NCBI GenBank assembly: GCA_003427395.1
Contig: BFEA01000228.1
Span: forward strand, 1,993,179-2,040,052
Source of the DNA: Chara braunii
Lineage: Eukaryota; Streptophyta; Charophyceae; Charales; Characeae
DNA: 46,874 bases
Direction: 5' to 3'
The notes under the pieces are model-generated. The model saw only the letters and a program-made list of their open reading frames with translations. It searched no databases and was not told the DNA's origin. The number at the start of each line of letters is the position of its first letter. Position 1 is the stretch's first letter. Shown here piece after piece: positions 12,894 to 24,302 of the stretch. The position numbers and the translations under genes are program-made.

Positions 12894-14454
12894 CGTTTAG
12901 TTTATTTTTTCTTCTTTATCTTATATTCATATATAATTTAAGAAAATATTGTAAGATACTATTTTAAAAGTGTTAGAAAATCCTTTTTCACTCTCATCTA
13001 CATTGTTTTTTTTTTTCAATCGATATAATACTAAGTTCAAAGTTTAATAGGTTTTTTTTTTTTTTAATCGATATAATACTGAGTTCAAAGTTTTATAGTT
13101 TTCTTCATTGCATAACCTTGTTTACTTATTTATTTTGGCCTCTTCCCTTACCATAATTCGGTTTGGATGACCCAACGACCTCGATTACGGCGACAACTAT
13201 AAATCAATTGTCACCTTTCCGTTCTCAATGTCAGCATATATTGTTTTTACGGTAAAATCTTTATCGTCAAAGCAATGCCTTTACTCTTCATATTTCAAAA
13301 CTTTTCATAAGAATTTTAATTTTAAAATAAAATAATTTATAGAACAACAACCAACTTACGATGATAAAATTTTTACGATAAATTTTCAAGCAAGGGTGTC
13401 CCTATTCAAATAATAAAAAATAAAATTAGGCTAACAAAATATTCAATTGACTTACCAAATACTCTCTATTAACATTTGCCACAACGCATTTTTTATTTTT
13501 ATTTTTTTGAACTGAATATTAATAAACCAAACCACGCGGATTTCGTGAAACTAACCATACTGATTTGGTTGACCACATTTAACCATAGATCGTCACCGTT
13601 CTAACGTCAAATAACCACGAACCACTGAATATAACAATTTCAACATGACTTTAGATAACCCACTAGAAATTAATGAACTTTTAAAAAAATTATAGAAGAA
13701 CTACGAATGACGAAAGTATTTTTTTTTAAGTATAACATCATTAACATATACATAACTGAAGTCAAGCAAAATATGTATTATCCTCTCCACCATCCAAAAC
13801 TCCTCAATTATACGAACATTTTTGAAGGTCTCATATCCCTCCATGCTCAATTATAGGGTGGCACAACCCACCCCAGATCCGAGTAGCATCGTCCCGTCGG
13901 TAAGTTACAAGTGACCATAACTATTAACGTATATTTTCAAATACTTTCTCCAATTATAGACTTTATACCAAATAATACTCGTGCCAAATAAAAAATACAA
14001 ATATACTGTAAAACAAATAAAACTTACATTGAATTTTAATAATTTTTGTTATATCAAACCTATCAAACCTCTGCGTATATATGTAGCTCAAAATGTTTTC
14101 TTCTTTTTATATTATTTTTATAATAATTCAAATCATTACACCAGTAAAACTAAAAGTAATAAAATTAATTAAAATCATTATATTAATTTCAAAACTACCA
14201 CTTGAGATTTCCACATAAAATAGGCATGTATTATATTTGAATATAAAAACAAGTCCTAAGGTACCAACCATCCCGCTTGTGTCCCCTTGTTTTCGTGGGC
14301 GGTGCCATATCGCAAAGAACATGCAATGTTCCGAAAAAAAAATAAAAAAAAATTCTAACAACTCAAAAAAACAATTACATTGTTCAAAAGAAAAAAACTA
14401 AACTTTTTCCTCAACATCATATCAATTCTTTTTACCAAAGTTAAAATTAAAATT
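12894..14454. other. AT-rich non-coding spacer
   Basis: There is no gene. A local duplication occurs at 13018-13098, where AATCGATATAATACT, then GAGTTCAAAG or AAGTTCAAAG, is present twice with a 48-bp period, each copy preceded by a T-run. The rest is AT-rich sequence with random short frames. Confidence 0.55.
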
Positions 14455-14462
14455 ATTATTAT

Positions 14463-15218
14463 CAGGGTTATCTGACCGAACGTTCGGGGGCCCCTGGGCT
14501 AGCCCCCGAACGTTCGAGCGTTCGGGGGCCGAACACCTCCAGGTTTTGCCCCCTCCGAAAAAAAATTCGGGGCCTAAAAATAAGTTTTTTTTTTCTGAAT
14601 GTTTTTTTGTACGTTCTCTATGATGTAAACTACACGCCTATAAATTTTGAAGCCATTTTTCTAAGCCAAAAAAACATTAACAGTCGTCAAAGATGAGGGT
14701 GTCAAAACGTGCTCACCCACTCACTATTTTGTTTTTTTTCACTTTTAACTTTTTGTTTTCACTTTATTTCGGGACCTAAACAATTTTATTATTTTTTGAA
14801 AAGTTTTTTAATCAGTTATTGATTATGTAAGCTACATATATGTAAATTTTCAGGGTATTTGTCAAAGCCAAAAAATAATTAAAAATCGCCAAAGATGGCG
14901 GTGTGGAAAAGGTGCTCGCACACTCCCTCATTTTAATTCTCTTTTTATTTTTTTTTAATTTTTATCAGAGTGTTTATTTTCTTTGTTTGATTTTTAATTC
15001 AAATTTGATCAAGAATTTGGATGTAGTGCCCCGGCAAATGTCGTTTAGTTTATTTTTCTACATAACATTGTTTTTTTTTCAAAATTTTTTAAAAACTCAT
15101 GTTTTTTTTTTTTTGGGTTTGCGTTCGGCCCGAACGGCCGAACGCCTTCCGAAGGGGTCCTGTACGTTCGGGCGTTAGGGTTCGGGCGTTCGGCCCGTCC
15201 CGAATGCCGAAAACCCTG
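14463..15218 (+). mobile_element. Non-autonomous hAT-like element, copy A (complete)
   Basis: This 756-bp element has short inverted termini (CAGGGTT on the left, AACCCTG on the right). It is flanked by identical 8-bp sequences ATTATTAT at 14455-14462 and 15219-15226, which fits hAT superfamily target duplications. The flanking ATT repeat makes a chance match possible. Next to the left end is a perfect 15-bp-stem hairpin (14477-14491 with 14502-14516). Near the right end is a perfect 10-bp-stem hairpin (15121-15130 with 15136-15145). The interior is AT-rich and contains two related ~200-bp units, each with an AAAGATG block. It encodes no transposase. Homologous copies are at 11653-12652 and 46783 onward. 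Confidence 0.65.
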
Positions 15219-15226
15219 ATTATTAT

Positions 15227-18200
15227 TATTATTTTTGCCCGGGCAAACAAACACTCCCTCCTCACTCTGGTAGAGTGAGATTTTTATTTTTTTTATTATT
15301 ATTTTTTGAAACCTTCATTGGTTCTTGAACGGTCGGGTCACCTAAAAATATAAGGTAACACTGCAAGCGCTATTCGTAACCTTGCCCATAGCATAATTTT
15401 TTTTCCATATTTTTTATTTAAAAAAAATATAAAATCCTCATTTTTTTTGCCCTGTATATATATATACGTAGACTATTTATAATACCACCAGATTATTTTA
15501 AAAAGACAAGGAATCAAGTCCACTAAACCATGTTGTCATAAACAATTACAATTAATAATGTCATTGTAACATTCCTGATTTTTTCCCCTCAAATTGTTAA
15601 AAAAAATATTCTTTGAAGTAACAATACTATTTTAAGATGATATGAACTCCTCTTCACTTAATTATTATTCGTATTATTCATTTAATTATTTATTTTCCAA
15701 CATTGTTTTAAAATAAAAAAATGTAGGCGTTGACCTATTTTAATTCTCTTCTTTCAACGTAGGATACTTCGAAATTTCAAAAGAATTCGAGCATAGCTCG
15801 TAAACATAGGCACAACCTTCAATGTCAAAAACTTTTCTTCCAACTCCATTGTGAGCATTGGGAACAGATGCATCGTTTGAATTACCACTTCAAAACTAGT
15901 GTGAGATTTTTTATCAACAATATACAATAAACTACAAATAAGTATGGACTTGGGATTTTGAACTTCCAATATTTCAATATTTGGATTAGGATTGACAATT
16001 ATTACAAACACTTCCATTATTGGTACATGGAGGGGGGTTATGAACTTTTTTTCCCTAATTGACCTTTGTAAAAAACAAAATGAAAGCATGATCAATAATC
16101 ACAATGTTCATGATAGTTCTTAATTTACTTTAAATAACCACATGAAAAAAAAATGAGGACTGGATAATAAGTGAATGAAAGAAAACGTCTGGTTAGGATT
16201 ATGATAACAATTTCGTACAAAAGGGTAAAGAAATTATTGAAATATAATTTTTTATATTCAACCCATCTCCCTTTTTATATGATAATATAATTTATTTTTG
16301 TTTCATAAAGGTTATGGGTCACATCCTTTTTTACTAGTTTATCAAGGGTGATATCGCCTTGTGATTGAAAAGGCCTTAAAATTGACCATTGAGAGTTTTT
16401 TACCCTTCCGAGTAGGTGAACCGATTTCTTATAAGGGGGTATAATGGTTCATCCCAAAGTTAATAAATACACGATGTTCATTCTTGATAATATTTGCATT
16501 ATGATTTTAATGGTTACTGCATGAAGTTCATTTTGTGCATGAGAATCGTCTAAGCCCTCATTGCTTATGATTAGCATATGTAGTTGCACATGTCATCTAA
16601 ATGCATAATTTAGCTTTTATATCAATTTTTCCAATATTACTACGATTTAAGTTCCTGTGCATGACAGGTACCGCATACCTTCCTCTGCCGCTGTCGTGAT
16701 TATGATTTTACAGTTACATGCATAAAGTATATTTTCTTGCATAAGGACTTCCATAACCCTCGTTGTGTATGGTTGGAATAAGTAATCTCAACGCATCTAT
16801 AGATGCACTATTCGTCGATGATGTCATCATTTTTTTATAGCAAGGTTGTAATAGCTTTTTGACTTCCTAGATTAAAAAAAAGATGAACTGCCCACAATAT
16901 GAGCTTATACCAAATTGCTGCAAGTATAATATCTTTGTTGTTCGAGTTACTAAGGGTTACAATTCTTTCCCCTTTCGAATCCCTCTTAAATAAGAAAGTG
17001 CCAAAACAATTGGATTAAAAAATTATAATGTTTCAAGCGAAGGTCCAATGATTCAACCGGACTGAAATGATTGAATGAATACAAATTGTACCTAATACCC
17101 AAGGTTTCAAAGATGTATTTTTTACAGAATCCCCAAACCACCAACTGCTCAACCTTTATCATGATTAGCCTACCAACTTCTCCAAGCATGACCACTAATA
17201 AAATCAGATTGAAACCAGAAACATATAAAAATATGTGGTATAAAATAATTTTTATAAGTTACTTTTATTTATCTAACTTTGTATTTTGGAAGCATAAACA
17301 GCAAATTGAAATACAGTTGCACTCAATTATGTGAGAAATATTGGAATTTTATCATTATTTACAACTAAGAAAATTTCTATAAAAAAGACAAGTCCAACCA
17401 ATACCACACACAAGTAAATAACGTATTACATTATCGTGAATTCATGTCGTTTTCATATTTAGCATAATATGCACAAAACTTTTATGGGCGGCGGCAGTGG
17501 AAAATCTCAGACAACGAGTGAAAGCTTGATCGAGCAATATCGCGTGAGTGAAGGGTTTTTATCTTGTAAAACTATTTCATTGTTCGTGGGATTGTAACAA
17601 AAACCGACAAAAAAAATCATGCCTTATTCCAACATCCACAGTAAGATTTGGGGGGGGGGAAGAATATTATCCAAAATGACTAGGCGTGAAGTATGCGTAG
17701 TTTGGCCAAGTTGACGCCAATTTTCCAGTAGTGTGGCCTTTTCTCCACCGAGGGAAAGTGTCATGAATTGAGAGACCGGATCAATGATATCAAACCTTCA
17801 AATTTTAATTAAATCATTAAATGCCAAGACACCCTACTAATCACACATTGCGACGCTGATGATTCCCCCTCCAAAAGAAGACTGCCACTTGTCATTGGAG
17901 GGAGCATAGAGTCTCTTTGTTGTATTCCCAAATTGCGATCATATACCGCGGTGAAGCAAGAACCATGATATAAATGATTAAAGTAAACTCCAACAATAAT
18001 ACATAAACTAAACTTCAACAATGATACATATTTATATTTCCAATAAGCAAGCTTTTCCAAGTCCCTATTGGGAAAGCCACTGTCTATTGGCCACAAGGCG
18101 TGCTATTATTTGGTACCTCACTACTCTCACAAGTGCGCCGAGGGGAACCACTTGACCGGTAGAGCTTCCGAGGGGCCTAGACCCTTGATCGTCTATCCTC

Positions 18201-18486
18201 TAGCCATAAGTTTTACTTCCTCAATTAACCCACATATCAAAGAGAGAACATAAGCGCTCCATAACCACCCCTCCCCCCACCAGCCTCAATTTCGCATTCC
18301 TGGCCTTACGGACCAGGTTTTAAGGCATCCTCTCCTATTTCCCGAGCTTGTCGTGCCCCCTCATCGGCAACCGGCCGAGGACTGGTTCGTGAGGGCAAGT
18401 ACAAAGGTACAGAGTCATGAAACGCAGAAGCAGTTCATGGACAAAACGCAATTGATAATATCGAAAGAATTACATCAACGAATGGC
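15227..18486. other. AT-rich spacer without recognised genes
   Basis: A 113-codon minus-strand frame at 15754-16095 is the longest here, but it shows no domain I recognise and its upstream context is AT-rich. I would not call it a gene. A degenerate direct duplication lies at 16498-16808. No RNA genes were recognised. Confidence 0.5.
16498..16808. repeat. Degenerate direct duplication (~110 bp units, ~200 bp apart)
   Basis: ATTATGATTTTA is followed in both units by xGTTACTGCAT or GTTACATGCAT, AAGTTCATTTT or AAGTATATTTT, a TGCAT block, CCCTCRTTG and a final ATGCA. The units span about 16498-16605 and 16698-16808. There is no coding capacity. Confidence 0.45.
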
Positions 18487-18580
18487 AGAAGGTACGAGGT
18501 AGGAGCAGGACTCTACCGAAGGTAGGAGGTCGGAGCGGAACTCCACGGGAGGTAGGAGGAGGTAGGGCCAGAACTCTAAC
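18487..18580. repeat. ~30-bp minisatellite, three degenerate copies
   Basis: Units of the form GGTAGGAGGTCGGAGCGGAA, then CTCYAC, follow one another three times with small indels. They lie at the edge of the purine-rich tract. Confidence 0.55.
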
Positions 18581-18628
18581 GAAGAGAAAAAAGAAGCAGA
18601 AGAAGGCTATAGCGACATAGGACTGCAG

Positions 18629-19250
18629 AGAGTAAGACGAGGAGAAAGAAGAAGATGAAGAAAGGAAGAAGAAGAAGAAGAAGAAGAAGAAGAAGAAGAA
18701 GAAGAAGAGAGGGAGAGAGTAAGAAGAGGAAGAAGGAGATGAAGAAGAAGGGAAGGAGGAGGAGGGAGGGAGCCTATGGAGGGAGGAGGGGGGCGAAGGG
18801 AAGGGAGACTGATGGAGGGAGGGAGTCTAACGAGGGAGGAGGACGGGGAAGGGAGACTGATGGAGGAGAAGGGAGGAGACAGGCTAAGGCAGACGGAGCC
18901 CAAGCATAATCAATCATTCCCCCCTAAAAAAAAAGATGATGATTTGTTGACGAAGCGCTATGGCGGAGGAAGAAACAGGGAGGAAGAAGAGGAGAGCAGA
19001 AGCAGAAGCAGAAGCAGCAGTAGAAGAAGAGGCGGCAAGAAGAAAGAGAAGAAGAAAAAACAGAACCGATGAAGAATCATAATAGAAAAAGAAACGAAAA
19101 AGAAGAAAAAGAAAAGAAGACGAAGAAACAACGAAGAAGGAAAAGAACCCGACGAAATGGAAGAGAAGAAAGGGAGGAAGAAGAACAAACAAAGACGTAG
19201 TAGAGATGAAGTAGAAGAAAAAGAAGAAGAAGACGACGAAGAAGAAAAAA
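18629..19250. repeat. Long polypurine tract with (GAA)n core
   Basis: The plus strand is almost entirely purine at 18629-18890 and again at about 18960-19250. A (GAA)n microsatellite lies at 18661-18709 and (GAAGCA)n sequence near 19000. Open frames through it encode only Arg/Glu/Lys or Ser/Phe/Leu runs and are not believable proteins. Tracts like this can form triplex (H-)DNA. Confidence 0.75.
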
Positions 19251-19259
19251 ACTTACCTG

Positions 19260-19880
19260 AGTTGACAATGGCGGTGCAGGCAGTCTTCGTCAGGGGCGAG
19301 GAGGATGGCGCGGCTGGAGGGCGACAACGGTGGCGCGCAGGAGGGCAGCAGGGTGATGAAGACGATGGCTCAGCAGGGTGACGATAACGATGGCGTGGAC
19401 GACCATGGCAGAGCAACAATGGTGGGGACGCAAAGAACTGGTGCGGGGGGGTAGGGCGGAGGGCGAAGGGCCGCGCTGTAAGTCCCAAGATTCAAATTCA
19501 AAATCTTGGGACTTCCGCGCCATCGATCACCGCAGATCGACGGCCCAGGTCCCCCGCGAAAAAAACTACGAAATGGTGCCTACCGGACCCCCCAAAAAGA
19601 TGGGGCGGCCAGCAACTTTTTTTTCCCCTCTGGGCCTCCAGCCCGCAGCGCAATTGGGGGCAGCGCTGTGGGGACCTGGGGGCCTGGCCGGGGGGGGTGC
19701 ACAGCCGGGCACCCCAAGCGCCCTTCCAGGCGAGCTGGGGTGGCCCAGGCGCCCAGGCTGGAAAGCTAGCATGATAGGTACTTGTTGGCAATTTTCCCTT
19801 GGTGGGAGTGTTGTTTTGCTCGTAAAAGAACAAACTGTACCTTTCCTTACGGTGACAGATTTGTTCTATTGTGGGGACCA
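19260..19880. other. GC-rich unassigned segment with a 12-bp-stem hairpin
   Basis: Composition changes sharply to GC-rich here. Frames of up to 174 codons exist on both strands but overlap and lack recognisable domains, so I do not call a gene. A perfect hairpin lies at 19481-19492 with 19502-19513 (AGTCCCAAGATT and its complement, 9-nt loop). Its function is unknown. Confidence 0.45.
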
Positions 19881-19883
19881 TTG

Positions 19884-20273
19884 CCTATTTCACTGTACTT
19901 GACACAAAAATAGAGTCTCAAGAGTGAGACCACAACTCAACAGAGGAAGGAGTTCTATTGTGATTGAGTTAACTTTCCTGAGTTTCCACCGTACCCTTTT
20001 TTTCATTTATATATGATTTTCCACCAGAAATTTTAAAGGAAATGTTTTTATGTTTGGGGACCAGTGCAGTGTAGGCTATGACACGCCTGAGGCAATCTTT
20101 CAGCTCGGTGCTTTCGGTATAGTGGTAAGCTGACGTTAAAGAAAAGAAAAGTATAGTCGCGACACTGGAAAGTTCAATCATGCACAGTAGAACTCCTCCT
20201 TGGGGTTGCAGGCTTAGGCACAAGGTGCTTGCCCTTGAAAGCCTAAATTTGTGTCAAGTACAGTGAAGCAGGC
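19884..20273. mobile_element. Short inverted-repeat element (~390 bp)
   Basis: CACTGTACTTGACACAAA at 19891-19908 is exactly mirrored at 20248-20265. Weaker inverted similarity continues on both sides over about 40 bp per arm. The interior has no transposase or other domain. This fits a MITE-like or other fold-back unit. No target duplication was established. Confidence 0.5.
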
Positions 20274-20711
20274 GCCCTTGAAGTTATCGGCATAACGGTG
20301 CACTTTCCTCTTTCATGGACAAAACACTAATTGAGAGTATGAAACTACAAACGGCTAGAAAATTTTCCCTTCAGACAAACAAGACAAACTTGTTAAATCC
20401 GACTGTCGATGTGTAGAGATGTCAACATTGGGTTTTTCTGTCCGGTCTTTATGCCCTGTTGTTGCCCACTATGCTCTCGAAATGCCTCTCCCTTCCTCCT
20501 CCTCCCTCTGCCACATGCTTCACTTCCTCGTCTCCTGGTTCTTCGCCGGCTTCTGCACCCCTAGTTAACCTCCTCCCCATCATACTTCACCTCCTCATGC
20601 TCCACCTCTGTGTTGCGACAGGGGAGGGATCACGTATGCTTTTTTCAATGATTAATTCTGCTTTAAAATCAATCGGTAGAGACCAACACATTGAAATCAA
20701 TGAACTGACGC

Positions 20712-20869
<158 letters not shown>

Positions 20870-20901
20870 ACGGGGGGGGGGCGAGTACGGGGCACATAAG
20901 G

Positions 20902-20938
20902 TGTCTCTTATACACATCTAGATGTGTATAAGAGACAG
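20902..20938. other. Tn5 mosaic-end junction (Nextera mate-pair adapter artefact)
   Basis: TGTCTCTTATACACATCT is followed immediately by its inverse AGATGTGTATAAGAGACAG. These 37 bases match the head-to-head 19-bp Tn5 mosaic ends used as the circularisation junction in Nextera mate-pair libraries, lacking only the first base. Both flanks contain (GT)n sequence and a nearly identical GTAC..GGCACATAAG stretch (about 20886-20900 and 20989-21003). The same locus therefore appears twice around the junction. This is an untrimmed library adapter built into the assembly, not a genomic element. Confidence 0.93.
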
Positions 20939-21674
20939 GTGTGTGTGTGTGTGTGTGTCTGTGTGTGTCGGGACAGTTGCAGTGCAAGTACACGGCACAT
21001 AAGTCTGTGAGAAATTTTAAAGACATCAAGCTTTTCAGAATGGCAACTCACGTGGCAATTATTTTGAGCAGCTGGGCCCACCAGTGTCGGCAGAAGGGTC
21101 GATAGCAAGCATACCGGAGAATGAGAAAAAAATACACAAATCGAAGTTAACCTCGTGCCACCCTTCCACCTCCCACTGCGAGAAATGCAAACATTGAAGC
21201 AGGGCAAAGGAAAATAAACTTCGTTTTTTTTTTTTTAACTTGCCCATTTAACAACATGGAACGGCATATAACTGCAAGGATTCATGCATCTTTGAGTCCG
21301 GTCCTTCTGTCAAGACCATAGACTCTTCCAGTAGGCCATACAGGAACGTCTGGTAGGTACTGTTCTGCACTGTACAGATGGCGCTAGGGGCGACGGAAGC
21401 AAATGTGCATATGGGAAAAGGCGAATGCTGACTGCCTGGCCAGGAGGAAGACGATAAAAAGAAAGTCCTCAAGTTTCATCAGTCTGGCGTAAGAGCGGCC
21501 CTGTGCTCGCTAGGTGCACAGTCAAGTAGAAGTCGATAGATCAGCTCTATGTGGTGCATGTGACCATGGAGAAACAAAAGACGGCGAAGGAAGGAGAGCC
21601 AAGCGGAAAAAAAAGTGTCAATAGCACCCCAAGTCAAGAAGCTATTTGAAGAATTTGCAGACATGCCGGAGAAA
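20939..21674. other. Unassigned sequence after the adapter junction
   Basis: Frames of 60-110 codons occur on the minus strand but have no recognisable family and no consistent codon signal. Sequence order next to the adapter junction should not be trusted. Confidence 0.4.
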
Positions 21675-21814
21675 GTGAGGGGAACGGTGAAAACAGAGGC
21701 GTCGAGGAAGTGAGGGGAATGGTGAAAAGACGGGCGTCAAGGAAGTGAGGGGAATGGTGAAAAGAGAGGCATCGAGAAAGTGAGGGGAATGGTGAAAAGC
21801 GAGGTGTCAAGCAT
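21675..21814. repeat. 35-bp minisatellite, four copies
   Basis: GTGAGGGGAAYGGTGAAAA starts at 21675, 21710, 21745 and 21780, an exact 35-bp period. Each unit continues into an A/G-rich GGCGTCRAGGAA or similar tail. It has no believable coding role. Confidence 0.85.
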
Positions 21815-22289
21815 CATATCGAGAAGGGGCCAGGTAGCCAGATTCGTAACGGTCTGATCTATAAGACGGCACCACACGGGCTCGAGGAGCTGTGGAGACC
21901 GAACATATTCAGAAGTTGATAGATAAGGGATTAAGCCAAGCTCTTTGCTGTACGGCTCGCCTGTTTCGATTGTTCCGATGACGAAGAACCGAGACTGCGT
22001 ATAGACTGCAGGGGATGAATGCTATAACAGTTACAAATGTGGAACCACTGACCCCTTTTGACAACCTGCTGGACAGGTTACAACGACGTGAGAACTTCTT
22101 TAAGACTTAAAAAAAAAAAAATCTGTCTGTTAGAAAAGTAGGAAAACAAAGTTTAACAAACGTGTTTTTTTTTATTGTTTTTTTTTTTTAGGACCTGCCA
22201 AAACGCGGACTGAGAACGCGGCTGATATCAGAGTTTTGCTGCTGGAATGACTGCCTCCTCGAGATTCCCGCTTTTTGCTGAGCTTTCTA
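21815..22289. other. Unassigned intervening sequence
   Basis: I see no gene, RNA or larger repeat in this segment. It contains A- and T-runs near 22110 and 22165-22190. Confidence 0.4.
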
Positions 22290-22402
22290 AGCCCGTGTGT
22301 TTTCGTAAGGAACCGCAGATTCTAAGTCTGAGTGTTTTTTAAGGAACCGCAGATTCTAAGTCTGTGTTTTTTTTTGAGGATCCGCAGATTCCAAGTCCAT
22401 GT
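22290..22402. repeat. ~35-bp minisatellite, three copies
   Basis: AAGGAACCGCAGATTCTAAG, then TCTG and a GTGTTTT run, occurs from about 22307 and 22341. A diverged copy (GAGGATCCGCAGATTCCAAG) starts at about 22376. The copies are head-to-tail. Confidence 0.75.
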
Positions 22403-23017
22403 GTTTGCTGGTCTGTGTGCCTGTCTGAGTACTTGTCGGCCTGAGTGTGTGTGTCCCGCCAGGGCACTTGTTTGCTTGGGAGGCCATAGGGCGGGTACTT
22501 GCCTGTGGCCGTGACTTTGGGGTTGCAGCGGGAAAAAACACTCAAGTGGCCGAAGGGGTAGCTTAGGGCACACTCAAGTAGCAGTAGTGTAGGTCCGTAG
22601 GCACTCGAGTTGTGGTAGGCCGAGCAGAAAAAAGACAAAGTTAGGCCCAGTCGTGGTGGGCTAGGTCTAGCCGGGTACCAGTCCAAGTAGTCTGAGTCTA
22701 GGGCCTATGCGGACGATATCAGAGCCTGCAATGATGTTTCCCTCTGAAAGGGAGGAGGTACCGGTTGCTTGGAGGTCGCGCGGCCTCGTAGTCACAGCCC
22801 AAGAGGCAGGTCGGCCGCTATATCTCCGGGAGGAGCGAACTGCTCCTACTCATTTGCTGCATGCAAGTTTGGGCGTCATGCTGCTGGAGTGCCTGGGGGA
22901 GAGCCAGTGCGCAGCGGTGTGGGGCACAGGAACACCCAGCTCTCCACCTTGGCTATGGTGGTGGAGCTCGGATAGGAGGGGGAGGAAGAACGGGGCTAGG
23001 AGAGGGGGGGGGCAGGG
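22403..23017. other. GC-rich unassigned segment
   Basis: Overlapping frames of up to 149 codons occur on both strands. None has a recognisable domain. The phrase GGCTATGGTGG recurs at about 22948, 23029 and 23250, which points to repeat-derived sequence. Confidence 0.4.
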
Positions 23018-23115
23018 GTACTTACCTGGCTATGGTGGATGCCATCTTCATCACCTTGGTAGGCGCTGCATCTGGGAGGCTCCAGTTGGGGTAGCGCTGC
23101 ATCAAGAAGCTTTGC
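23018..23115 (-). repeat. Inverted copy of the ~95-bp block found inside the Ty3 remnant
   Basis: Read on the minus strand this matches the segments at about 24352-24450 and 24543-24640: AGCTTCTTGATGCAGCG, then CCAGATGCAGCGCC, then GGTGATGAAGATGGC and CACCATAGCCAG. On the minus strand it ends in CAG/GTAAGTA, which looks like a 5' splice site. No supporting gene model is visible. Confidence 0.65.
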
Positions 23116-23410
23116 GGCAGAGTCAGGCATGGCGACCTGAGAGAAAGAGGCCATAGCTGCTTTATGTTGTCTTTTGCATGTCAGGGCAAAGCCCTTAGTA
23201 GTCCGCCATAGCCTAGGCCTGGATGCGGAAGAGAGAGGAGGGCGGCCACGGCTATGGTGGACGTCTTGTTATGCTGGCAGTAGAAGAGGGATTGGACATT
23301 TCATCATAATTATTATTAATTATTGTTTAAACGAGAGAGGAGGAGATAAGGAGGAGGAGTCGGTTGGCGAAGAAGGGGGAATTATCATTGGTCTTTGGCT
23401 GGTGTACATC

Positions 23411-23442
23411 ATCTTCTTCTTCTTCTTCTTCTTCTTCTTCTT
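23411..23442. repeat. (TTC)n microsatellite
   Basis: An uninterrupted TTC/CTT repeat is followed by a CT-rich tail. The flanking sequence from 23116 to 23660 shows no gene. Confidence 0.9.
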
Positions 23443-24302
23443 TTCCTCTCTCTCCTCTTAAGTTCATCCATTTCTTTTGCAATTGGACGGCATTGTACGT
23501 CCTTGTGAATTTGCACTTTGAATTGGCACGGAACGTAACAGTCTACCTATTTACTATTTAGACAATCAAAAGAGTTTGTTATTATTATTGGAGAAAAGAT
23601 TGGACATTCTTCCTGTCGGTATGAATTTTTGCTCTACTATTTTTTATTTTTTTTAACTCAGGGTACCATCAGATCGATATAGCCCTTGAAAACCAGCATA
23701 AGACTGCATTTAGGACTAGGTACGGTCAGTACGCGTTCATTGTGATGCCTTTCGGTCTGACTAATGCCCCTGCGACTTTCCTGCATTCTATGAACGACAT
23801 GTTTAGAAAACTGACTTGACAGATTTATAGTTGCATGTCTAAATGACATCCTAGTTTTCATTAAGACTTTCAAAGAGCTCGAGAGAGCTTAAACAAGGTG
23901 CTGACAAAGCTTAGAGAAAACAAGTTCCAAGGTGAATCCAAAGAAGTGTTGAGTGCGCAAAACGGCGTACGCTGTACTTGGGTCGTGTCATCGATGGAGA
24001 CGACGTACAGCTAGAGATGCCAGCAAGTTTTCAGCCCTTAGAGACTGGTCGTCGCCGAAGAATCTCACAAAGTTGCACTCATTCCTAGGACTGGCAAACT
24101 ACCATAGGAAGTTCACAAGAAACTCCACCACCATGGCCGCACAACTTCAAAGCGTTATAAAAAAATAGGAGAAAAAATGCCAATCGGTGTACCAAAAGTG
24201 CCTTTTCGACTTCCAGGAGAGGAGGATGCAGTTTGGGTAGACATATATACAACTCTATAGCTATGAGACAAGGACTGCACCACCTCATCATTCAAGAAGT
24301 TG

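Noticed and set aside
15754-16095. 113-codon minus-strand ORF as a gene
   Set aside because: No domain, AT-rich context and length compatible with chance in this spacer.
18655-19488. Arg/Glu-rich or Ser/Leu-rich ORFs resembling RS proteins
   Set aside because: They are open only because the DNA is a polypurine tract; there is no domain and no conserved start context.
23018-23030. 5' splice site CAG/GTAAGTA on the minus strand as evidence for a gene
   Set aside because: No adjacent exon with coding character, no branch/acceptor partner and a repeat-derived context.
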